Positions 18,844-25,951 of a stretch of DNA of 64,000 nt are shown here, one piece after another; position 1 is the stretch's first letter, and every line of letters begins with the position of its first letter. The DNA is from Aestuariibaculum lutulentum. Its GTDB lineage: Bacteria; Bacteroidota; Bacteroidia; Flavobacteriales; Flavobacteriaceae. A program made the translations under genes and the position numbers. Under the pieces are notes generated by a model. It was not told where the DNA came from. It did not search any database and saw nothing but the letters and a program-made list of their open reading frames with translations. Where the stretch lies: positions 3,070,501-3,134,500 of the forward strand of contig NZ_CP136709.1 in assembly GCF_032926325.1 (NCBI RefSeq), written 5' to 3'.

Positions 18844-18928
18844 CGGAGAAAGAGGGATTCGAACCCCCGGAGGTGTGACCCTCAACGGTTTTCAAGACCG
18901 CCGCATTCGACCACTCTGCCATTTCTCC
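18844..18928 (-). tRNA. tRNA-Ser(UGA)
   Basis: An 85-nt tRNA read on the minus strand. The acceptor stem is GGAGAAA/TTTCTCC, the discriminator base is G, and the T-loop is GGTTCGAATCC. A long variable arm is typical of tRNA-Ser. The anticodon loop CTTGAAA gives UGA, decoding UCA/UCG serine codons. The 3' CCA is not encoded and must be added enzymatically. Apparent protein frames here are shadows of the tRNA. Confidence 0.95.
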
Positions 18929-19121
18929 TTGAGTGTCTCATCAGGTATTCCCTGATTGCGGGTGCAAATATAGAATCCTTTTTCAATTCTATCAAAGTTT
19001 TTTCGGCTTTTTTTCGACTTTTTTGTAAATAATTTTTAATCCATTCATTATGAGTAATTTTAAAAATAGTGATGTAAAATAAAAATGCAAACCTTACTTT
19101 TGTGTAACATAATATTGAAAA

Positions 19122-19751
19122 ATGGATATCATAAAACAGCTCAAGTGGCGCTATGCCACTAAAAAGTTTGATGTAAATAAAAAATTATCGCCTGCCAAAC
19201 TGGATACTTTAAAACAAGCTTTTAATCTAACAGCAACCTCATTCGGATTACAAACCATAAAACTACTTATTGTAGAAACCGAGAGTTTACGTCAGTCGTT
19301 ATTGCCTCATGCGTACAATCAACGTCAGGTTACCGATGCTTCCCATCTTCTTGTTATTTGTATTCAGGAAAATGTTTTAGAGCACGACGTGGTTAACTAT
19401 TACGAAAACATAAAGGATATTAGAAAAACGTCTGAAGATATTTTGAAACCTTATCGTGAAGACCTCATTAAAATGATGGGTAAAATGTCTGTCGAAGAAC
19501 GCCAGCAGTGGTCAAAACATCAGGCATATATTGCATTAGGAAACTTAATGACTGTTTGTGCGGTTGAAAATATAGATTCCTGCCCAATGGAAGGCTTTAA
19601 AGCTTCAGAATACGATAAAATCTTAAACCTTCAGGAAAAAGGCTTAAAATCGGTTTTATTACTTCCTGTAGGATACCGTTCAGACGACGATATGTTTTCA
19701 GACTTCGCTAAGGTTAGAAAACCGCTTGAAGAAGCAATCATAGAATTATAA
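19122..19751 (+). CDS. Nitroreductase-family NAD(P)H-dependent oxidoreductase
   Basis: A 209-residue flavin enzyme of the NfsB/nitroreductase fold. The N-terminal motif (KWRYATKKFDVNKKLS) is the usual FMN-phosphate-binding RR(S/A)(T/I)xxF-like region. Other signs are SFGLQTIKLLIVE, QAYIALGNLMTVCAVENIDSCPMEGF and the closing RKPLEEAI. Such proteins are soluble FMN dimers reducing quinones, nitro compounds or enones; the natural substrate is not predictable. A TACTTTTG -7-like element lies at 19095-19102. The gene stands alone, with a REP-like element between it and the following aminotransferase gene. Confidence 0.88.
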   Translation: MDIIKQLKWRYATKKFDVNKKLSPAKLDTLKQAFNLTATSFGLQTIKLLIVETESLRQSLLPHAYNQRQVTDASHLLVICIQENVLEHDVVNYYENIKDIRKTSEDILKPYREDLIKMMGKMSVEERQQWSKHQAYIALGNLMTVCAVENIDSCPMEGFKASEYDKILNLQEKGLKSVLLLPVGYRSDDDMFSDFAKVRKPLEEAIIEL

Positions 19752-19764
19752 AAAATAAAATTAA

Positions 19765-19850
19765 TGGCGTTACCCCAAAATACCTTTGGGGTCGGGCTTT
19801 CGGTAGTCGCTCTCTGCGAGGAGCTTCAACAAAACCTCAATCCCTAACGC
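19765..19850. repeat. REP-like structured intergenic element
   Basis: An 86-bp element bounded by short inverted ends (GCGTTA at 19767-19772 and TAACGC at 19845-19850). Inside are a hairpin CCCCAAA...TTTGGGG (19774-19792) and a second imperfect hairpin (GCTCTCTGCGAGGAGC). It is GC-richer than its surroundings. Elements with these ends (GGCGTTACCCC...GGGGTCGGGCT...TCCCTAACGC) are, from memory, scattered between genes in many Flavobacteriaceae. Possible roles are transcription ending or mRNA stabilisation, or a non-autonomous REP/RAYT-type mobile repeat. Confidence 0.6.
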
Positions 19851-19865
19851 AAAAACAAAAAATAT

Positions 19866-21065
19866 ATGCCAGGATTTGAATTATTTGGAGATTTGGAACG
19901 TAAAGAAGTAAACGATGTTTTAGATAATGGTGTGCTTATGCGCTATGGTTTCGACGGTATGCGCAACGGACACTGGAAAGCCAAAGAATTAGAAAAAGAA
20001 TTAGAAAATACGTTTAAAGCGAATCACGTTCAGCTGGTTTCAAGCGGAACAGCAGCCATTTCAGTTGCTTTAGCAGCCGCAGGAGTAGGTGCAGGAGACG
20101 AGGTTATTTTACCAACCTTTACGTTTGTTGCCAGTTTTGAAGCTGTTATGATACTGGGGGCAACCCCGATTTTAGTCGATATAGACGATACCTTAACCTT
20201 AAATCCAAAGGCAGTAGAAGCCGCTATTACTTCAAAAACTAAAGCCGTTATGGTTGTCCATATGTGCGGAAGTATGGGCGATTTAGAAGCTTTACAGACT
20301 ATTTGCGATAAGCATAACTTGATATTAGTCGAGGATGCTTGTCAGGCTATTGGCGGAACCTACAAAGGTAAAGCCTTAGGTAGTGTTGGAGATTTGGGTT
20401 GTTTTTCGTTCGACTTTGTAAAAACCATTACCTGTGGCGAAGGTGGAGCAGTTATTACCAATAACGAGAAATATTACCTGTATTCCGATCATTACAGCGA
20501 TCATGGGCATGACCATGTTGGCAACGATAGGGGAGCAGAATCTCATCCGTTTTTAGGATATAATTTCAGAATCTCAGAATTACATGCTGCCGTTGGTTTA
20601 GGTCAGTTGAAACGTTTACCTGAGATTATAGAGACTCAAAAAAGGAACTTTAACATTCTACGAGAGGCTTTATCTGCAATTCCAGAAGTTACTTTTAGAA
20701 CTGTTCCGGAAGGCGGAGAGGAAAGCTACGGCTTCTTAAATTTCTTTTTACCAAATTTAGAAGTGGCTCGTAAAGTTTCAGAAGGATTTAAAACTAATGG
20801 TGTTGATGCTTGTTTTCATTATTACGACAACAACTGGCATTATGTTCGCAAGTGGGAACATTTAAAAGAACTAAAATCTTTATATCCAATTTCAGAGGAA
20901 GTAAAAGCAGGATTAGCCTATTTAAAAGACGCTGAATTTACAGAATCTGATCATTTTATCGGTCGAAATATTTCGAGTTTAATCAAGTTATCATGGACTG
21001 AAGACGAGGTAAAAGCCAGAGCTTCTAAAATGGTTCAGGTTATTCAAGAGACCTTAAAACATTAG
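19866..21065 (+). CDS. kdnA: DegT/DnrJ/EryC1 aminotransferase, KdnA-like (8-amino-Kdo synthesis)
   Basis: A 399-residue PLP-dependent sugar aminotransferase. The lysine expected to bind PLP is Lys186 in DFVKTITCGEGGAV; other family motifs are SSGTAAISVAL, VEDACQAIGG and NFRISELHAAVGLGQL. The N-terminus (MPGFELFG...GVLMRYGFDGMRNG) and the segment SDHGHDHVGNDRGAESHP closely resemble KdnA as I remember it, the transaminase making 8-amino-3,8-dideoxy-octulosonate (Kdo8N) from the 8-oxo sugar. The product would replace Kdo in the LPS inner core. The partner oxidase KdnB, an iron-type alcohol dehydrogenase adjacent in Shewanella, is not in this window. Substrate is therefore inferred from similarity only. 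Confidence 0.75.
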   Translation: MPGFELFGDLERKEVNDVLDNGVLMRYGFDGMRNGHWKAKELEKELENTFKANHVQLVSSGTAAISVALAAAGVGAGDEVILPTFTFVASFEAVMILGATPILVDIDDTLTLNPKAVEAAITSKTKAVMVVHMCGSMGDLEALQTICDKHNLILVEDACQAIGGTYKGKALGSVGDLGCFSFDFVKTITCGEGGAVITNNEKYYLYSDHYSDHGHDHVGNDRGAESHPFLGYNFRISELHAAVGLGQLKRLPEIIETQKRNFNILREALSAIPEVTFRTVPEGGEESYGFLNFFLPNLEVARKVSEGFKTNGVDACFHYYDNNWHYVRKWEHLKELKSLYPISEEVKAGLAYLKDAEFTESDHFIGRNISSLIKLSWTEDEVKARASKMVQVIQETLKH

Positions 21066-21139
21066 GTGTAACACGTATTTGTGTTATATATCTTCTATTA
21101 TTTGTTACATATCTTATATACTCTTCATAGTTGAAATTT

Positions 21140-21147
21140 TAACTTTG
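21140..21147 (+). promoter_or_regulatory. Candidate -7 promoter element (TAnnTTTG)
   Basis: TAACTTTG matches the Bacteroidota -7 consensus TAnnTTTG and lies 38 bp before the start of the following lipoprotein gene. No well-spaced TTG -33 element is visible. Confidence 0.35.
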
Positions 21148-21185
21148 ATTAAGCTATTAATCAATAAAACATTAAAGTTTCAATT

Positions 21186-22151
21186 ATGAAGAGATTTTTT
21201 ATTTATTCTTCTTTCTTATTATTCATTTTTCTTTATTTAGGATGTAAGTCTAAAACCAAATCGGAAACAGAAATTACTGTTGAAGAAAAGGTTCCTGTAA
21301 AACCCTATAACACTTATAAAGACGCTATTGTTTTTAAAACCTTATCTATGGAGTTTATAGGTCTTGATACGATTCCGTCTGGATGGAATACGTTTAAATA
21401 CATGAATAGGGCAAATGAAACGCATTTTATTTTATTGGATAAATACCCACAAGGAAAAACTATTGAAGATGGTGAAAAGGAGATAATTCCTGTTTTCGAT
21501 AAAGGCATGGATTTAATAAATGAAGGTAATGCCGAGGCTGGCTTTGCCGAATTTGGTAAACTTCCGGAATGGTTTCCTCAAATTGTATTTACAGGAGGTT
21601 CCGGATTAATTGCAGGAGGAGAAACGAGTATTACGACTTTGCATTTAGAACCAGGCTATTATGTGATGGAGTGTTATGTAAAAATGCCTAATGGTAAATT
21701 TCATAACGCAATGGGCATGGTAAAAGAACTTATTGTAATTGATGAAGATTCGGGAAATATTGAGCCAAAGGAGGATGTTGAAATAGCAATTTCTAATGAT
21801 GCAGGAATTGTTATTGCAGATAGTCTGCCAAAAGGACAAACGGTATTTAAAGTGACTTTTAAAGATCAAAAATTACACGAAAATTTTGTACAAACCGATA
21901 TACATTTGGCTGAAATATCTGATAGCGTAAATTTAGATGCTTTAGAAAGCTGGATGGATTGGGCTAATCCAAAAGGATTAATAACACCAGTTCCGGAAGG
22001 GGTTAAGTTTTTGGGAGGCATCCAGGAAATGCCAGCCGGAAAACATGGATATTTTACGGCCGATTTAAGACCCGGCCGTTATGTTTTAATATCGGAAGTT
22101 CCTGCTTCAAAAAGTAAAAACTTACTTAAAGTATTTAACGTATCTGATTAG
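21186..22151 (+). CDS. Two-domain lipoprotein, cupredoxin-like repeats (function unknown)
   Basis: A 321-residue lipoprotein (lipobox LYLGC, about Cys20). It appears to contain two related beta-sandwich domains (about 45-180 and 190-320). Each has an early D(T/S)(I/L)P(S/K)G motif, an internal variable stretch, and a closing G(Y/R)YV(M/L) strand (LEPGYYVMECYV; LRPGRYVLISEV). This layout resembles cupredoxin-fold proteins, but I see no clear Cys-Met-His copper ligand set. The gene ends convergently inside the ribB stop: the two coding regions overlap by 4 bp. Function not recognised. Confidence 0.7.
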   Translation: MKRFFIYSSFLLFIFLYLGCKSKTKSETEITVEEKVPVKPYNTYKDAIVFKTLSMEFIGLDTIPSGWNTFKYMNRANETHFILLDKYPQGKTIEDGEKEIIPVFDKGMDLINEGNAEAGFAEFGKLPEWFPQIVFTGGSGLIAGGETSITTLHLEPGYYVMECYVKMPNGKFHNAMGMVKELIVIDEDSGNIEPKEDVEIAISNDAGIVIADSLPKGQTVFKVTFKDQKLHENFVQTDIHLAEISDSVNLDALESWMDWANPKGLITPVPEGVKFLGGIQEMPAGKHGYFTADLRPGRYVLISEVPASKSKNLLKVFNVSD

Positions 22152-23308
22152 TAATTAACGTAATCTACGATTTCTAAACCGTAACCAACCATACCAATGC
22201 GCTTAGTTTGAGCACTGTTCGATATTAAGCGCATTTTATGAATATCTAAGTCGTGTAGTATTTGGGCACCAATACCAAAGTCTCTCGCATCCATATTAAT
22301 TCTTGGTGCCTTAGATACTGCATTAGGTTTTTGGTTTTCCTTTAAGAAACTCAATCGGCTTAAAATATCCATAGACTGTACTTCCTGATTGATAAAGATG
22401 ATGGCACCTTTACCTTCATCATTAATTATGTTAAACATATTCTCTAATTGTTCATCAACGTTATTGGTTAATGTACCTAAGATATCGTTATTAATTAACG
22501 TTGAATTAATCCTGGTAAGTACGGCATCTTCTTCATTCCAGATGCCTTTAGTTAATGCTAAATGTATTTGATTATTAGTAGTTTGTTTGTAAGCTCTTAA
22601 TCTGAAACTACCAAAACGGGTTTCGATTTCAAAATCTTCTTTTTTCTCAATTAAAGAATCGTGTTGCATTCTGTATGCCACTAAATCTTCAATAGAAACG
22701 ATTTTTAAATCCAGCTTTTTAGCCACTTCCATTAGTTGTGGTAAACGTGCCATTGTACCGTCTTCATTCATAATTTCAACGATAACACCAGCCGGTTGTA
22801 AGCCAGCCAAACGCGCAAAATCAATGGCAGCTTCGGTATGTCCGGTACGTCTTAAAACTCCCCCTTCTTTAGCAACTAAAGGGAAAATATGTCCAGGTCT
22901 TGCTAATTCAAATGGTTTAGTAGAAGGATCTACAAGTGCCTTTACTGTTTTAGCTCTATCGCTTGCTGAAATCCCTGTTGATACACCTTTACCACGTAAA
23001 TCTACAGATACAGTGAAAGCAGTTTCCATATGATCTGTATTGTTTACAACCATCATATTTAAATCCAATTCTTTACAGCGTTTTTCTGTAAGGGGAGCAC
23101 AAATTAGGCCTCTACCTTCAGTAGCCATAAAGTTTATCATTTCAGGAGTTACTTTATCTGCAGCAGCAAGAAAATCACCTTCATTTTCACGGTTTTCATC
23201 ATCAACAACAATAATTACTTTGCCTTGTCTTATATCTTCAATGGCTTCTTGTATTGTGTTAAGTCTTATTTCAGTAGTTGTATTATTTGTCATGGTTTCA
23301 ATTATCAT
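22148..23308 (-). CDS. ribB: 3,4-dihydroxy-2-butanone-4-phosphate synthase with degenerate GTP cyclohydrolase II domain
   Basis: A 386-residue protein (ATG at 23293 would give 381). The N-terminal half is a normal DHBP synthase: DDENRENEGDFLAAADKV, EGRGLICAPL, GHTEAAIDFARLAG. This step of riboflavin synthesis converts ribulose-5-phosphate to DHBP. The C-terminal ~180 residues align with RibA but lack its active site. The zinc cysteines of the HSxCLTGD...RCDCG region are replaced (INSTLINNDILGTLTNN), and the RQEGRGIGL loop reads NQEVQSMDIL. It should not act as a GTP cyclohydrolase II. It lies 15 bp after the LptF/G gene, at the end of the long operon. Confidence 0.9.
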   Translation of the reverse strand: MIIETMTNNTTTEIRLNTIQEAIEDIRQGKVIIVVDDENRENEGDFLAAADKVTPEMINFMATEGRGLICAPLTEKRCKELDLNMMVVNNTDHMETAFTVSVDLRGKGVSTGISASDRAKTVKALVDPSTKPFELARPGHIFPLVAKEGGVLRRTGHTEAAIDFARLAGLQPAGVIVEIMNEDGTMARLPQLMEVAKKLDLKIVSIEDLVAYRMQHDSLIEKKEDFEIETRFGSFRLRAYKQTTNNQIHLALTKGIWNEEDAVLTRINSTLINNDILGTLTNNVDEQLENMFNIINDEGKGAIIFINQEVQSMDILSRLSFLKENQKPNAVSKAPRINMDARDFGIGAQILHDLDIHKMRLISNSAQTKRIGMVGYGLEIVDYVNY

Positions 23309-23323
23309 GATGCAAAGATATTG

Positions 23324-25291
23324 CTATTTTAAGGAATTTAAACAATTTTGTTTTAGGTCTTCCTTCATTTTAGAATTTAGAAAAACATATCCAATAAAAT
23401 AAAGAGGTAAACCAATAATGATTAAAATGAGATGTGGTTTTTTTTCTGGTTTATTGATATGTTTATAAAACTGATTGATATTTATAATCGTTTTGAAATA
23501 ATAAATAATATACATGGCGAACGACACAATACTTAACTGAATTGAAGCCGTTGCAACCGATGGTAATTTATTATTTGCAAATACAAAGTGTAGGATAAGT
23601 AAAATAGCACCTATAGTATATAGTGTAATTGCAAATTTGGTGTGGTCTTTATAATCAGCATAAATATCTTCAGAAGTATCAAAGGCTTCATCTATCTTCA
23701 GACCTTGACTACGTAAAGATCGTGTTGAATACCCCCGAAAATTAAGCAGTTTTAAAGCTTCGTATCGTGTGTTCTCGTCATGACCCAAAGCTTCATAGTT
23801 GGCTATAACATCAAGAATTCTATCGTTTTTATACGAATGCATAAACGTGTAGTCTACGGTTTCTTTTTCTTTAATATTTAGAGCTTTTTTAATTGGTTCA
23901 ATTAAATGATCGAATTCAAATAGGCCTTTATCTGCTGTGGCTCGTTTGGTTAAAAACACACCAAGAGGTAACATAACCAGAGTAGAAAACCAGCTGGCAA
24001 GAATAGGGTTGAAGCCTCCGTTTTTAGCACTGTTTGTAGCAAAAATTCCAATAAAGTGATAGGTTAGGAATAATAAAATAGCGATAACCATTGGCAAACC
24101 AATTCCTCCTTTACGTATTAAAGCTCCTAATGGTGCCCCAACAAAGAACAGAACGATACAAGCAAAACCTAAAGCGAATTTTTCATGCAGAGAAATATAA
24201 TGTCTGTTGATTATGGAATTGGTAGCTTTAATTGGAGTTTCTCTGGAAATGAGAAGCTGATTGGCGCTGCCCATTGTTTTTTGGGCCATATCAACTAATT
24301 CTATTTGTCGTTTTAATTCCAGACTATCTAATAAGGGGCCTAAGTTTACAGAATCACGTTCTTTAACTTTAGATATTCTATGGTTATTAGCCATGATACT
24401 GGTTCGTTGTAAAATACTTTTTGAAAACGTTTCGTGGTCTTCCTTACGTTTAATTTCAAGCGAATCTATGGCCTTGTTTAAATCAATCACATCCAGCATG
24501 CTGTGCTTATCAGTTTGTGATTCGTCGTCCATATCAACCTCGTTCATTTGCGAGATGTCTATATTTATGGTGTACGTTTCGAAAGAACTTTTTGCGAATG
24601 GCTTTTTGTTGCGTTCTTTCGGATCTTTCGAGTAAATATCGCTGTAATAATTACCGTCTTTTAAAATAAGTTTGATAACATTTGAATCTTCTCTACTGGC
24701 TAATTCACCAGTTTTAGAGCGAATAACCGTAGCATTTTTACGACCATCATTACCTTTAATATGAATGGTAACACTGTCTAAATACTGTCCGCGATCGCCA
24801 TGTTTCTTATCAAACTTTATATTGTATGTACCAACAGGATTGAATTGTCCTTCAGCTAAAACCATAGCAGGTTTTAACTTCGCTATATTTTTACGCAGGT
24901 TATAAGACTTTAGCTCGGCCCAGGGAATAACGTTATTAGAAAAGAAAAACGTTGTAACCCCTAAGATTACTATAAAAACACTTAGTCCCGACATGGCACG
25001 TTGCAATGAAATTCCAGTCGATTTCATCGCAGCAAACTCGTAGTTTTCAGCAAAACTTCCAAAAACCATAATAGAGGCCAGAAGAATGGTTAATGGTAAA
25101 ACTAATGGAATTAGCTTAGGTGTGAAATAAAACAGAAATTTAAAAATTACTTCTATGTCAAGATCTTTCCCTGCAAGTTCTTTAATGTATAACCAGATGG
25201 TTTGTAATACAAAAATGAGCATGAGTATAATAAACACGCTCAAAAAAGTCTTGAGGTAAGACGTAAGGATATATCGGTCTAGTATTTTCAA
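23324..25291 (-). CDS. LptF/LptG-family LPS export permease (YjgP/YjgQ)
   Basis: A 655-residue inner-membrane permease. The start is TTG at 25291, chosen because MKILDRYILTSYLKTF is the typical LptG N-terminus and no early ATG exists. Membrane segments at the N-terminus (FLSVFIILMLIFVLQTIW and following) and in the second half flank a large periplasmic beta-jellyroll-like domain. Beyond the usual ~360-residue core it has a C-terminal extension of about 200 residues with further membrane segments (ITLYTIGAILLILHFVF; LILIIIGLPLYFIGYVFL), as seen in Bacteroidota versions. With LptB and the other permease it would extract LPS for transport. It is 11 bp downstream of lolA. Confidence 0.88.
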   Translation of the reverse strand: MKILDRYILTSYLKTFLSVFIILMLIFVLQTIWLYIKELAGKDLDIEVIFKFLFYFTPKLIPLVLPLTILLASIMVFGSFAENYEFAAMKSTGISLQRAMSGLSVFIVILGVTTFFFSNNVIPWAELKSYNLRKNIAKLKPAMVLAEGQFNPVGTYNIKFDKKHGDRGQYLDSVTIHIKGNDGRKNATVIRSKTGELASREDSNVIKLILKDGNYYSDIYSKDPKERNKKPFAKSSFETYTINIDISQMNEVDMDDESQTDKHSMLDVIDLNKAIDSLEIKRKEDHETFSKSILQRTSIMANNHRISKVKERDSVNLGPLLDSLELKRQIELVDMAQKTMGSANQLLISRETPIKATNSIINRHYISLHEKFALGFACIVLFFVGAPLGALIRKGGIGLPMVIAILLFLTYHFIGIFATNSAKNGGFNPILASWFSTLVMLPLGVFLTKRATADKGLFEFDHLIEPIKKALNIKEKETVDYTFMHSYKNDRILDVIANYEALGHDENTRYEALKLLNFRGYSTRSLRSQGLKIDEAFDTSEDIYADYKDHTKFAITLYTIGAILLILHFVFANNKLPSVATASIQLSIVSFAMYIIYYFKTIININQFYKHINKPEKKPHLILIIIGLPLYFIGYVFLNSKMKEDLKQNCLNSLK

Positions 25292-25302
25292 GTGTAGGTG
25301 GC

Positions 25303-25944
25303 TTAATCTAGATTGTTGATGTAAAAATCTTTGTATTTGTTGGCGTCAAAGGTAAATAAGCTTTTCGATAAAGGCTCGTTTGTTTTAAAAGAATTAACAG
25401 TAAGCGTTGTTTTGGTGCCGTTTTTGCCAACCTGAATCAAGTTATAAATGTGTTTGGTTTGCTTATCGATACCTAACAAAATACTTTTTATTTCGGAGTT
25501 AGAATCGATAGGTGTTAATTTTACATACTGAATTTTTCTGCCATTGATGTTTTGCTCAATATCCATAGCATAAGTGTAACCATCTTCGTAAAACGATAAC
25601 ATTTTACTTGGGGTTACTGAATCTTCTTCACTATCACTATCTGAAGTTACAGTAACTTCTTCATCTTCTAAACTGATGCTGTATAGTTTTTTACCATCGA
25701 AAAGACGTGTTACACCAAGAATGTTCAAACGGTATTTTTCACCTTCCATCACCACATCACCTTTGGTTTGTTGTTTAATGTTTTCGGCTGTGTTTTCTAA
25801 AACATATTTAAAGTCAATAGAAATGTTATTATAACTCTTAACTTTAGCTGAAACTTCATTTAAAAGGGTTTTAGCTTTGTTTTGAGCAAATGCCGTAACT
25901 GATAATGTTAACAGTAAAACAGTGATAATCTTCTTCATTTTCAT
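25303..25944 (-). CDS. lolA: LolA-like outer membrane lipoprotein carrier protein
   Basis: The ATG at 25944 (MKMKKIITVLLLTLSVTAFAQ) gives a 213-residue protein with a clean signal peptide and lies just after the ftsK stop. An upstream ATG at 25965 would overlap ftsK by 14 bp. The mature protein has the LolA/LolB-like open beta-barrel pattern (NNISIDFKYVLENTAENIKQ; GDVVMEGEKYRL; FDGKKLYSI; the closing SLFTFDANKYKDFYI). It would carry lipoproteins across the periplasm. The acidic insert SDSDSEEDS is an unusual loop. Its place between ftsK and the LptF/G gene is typical of flavobacteria. Confidence 0.85.
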   Translation of the reverse strand: MKMKKIITVLLLTLSVTAFAQNKAKTLLNEVSAKVKSYNNISIDFKYVLENTAENIKQQTKGDVVMEGEKYRLNILGVTRLFDGKKLYSISLEDEEVTVTSDSDSEEDSVTPSKMLSFYEDGYTYAMDIEQNINGRKIQYVKLTPIDSNSEIKSILLGIDKQTKHIYNLIQVGKNGTKTTLTVNSFKTNEPLSKSLFTFDANKYKDFYINNLD

Positions 25945-25951
25945 TTTTAAA

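Noticed and set aside
18844..18928. tRNA-Ser as an integration (att) site of a mobile island
   Set aside because: No integrase gene and no duplicated tRNA 3' end were seen on either side; neighbouring genes look like normal chromosome.
18790..19032. Open frame of 80 codons on + over the tRNA-Ser gene
   Set aside because: It is the antisense shadow of tRNA-Ser(UGA) and its terminator; the translated GGxxxSNPR-type stretch is simply tRNA sequence.
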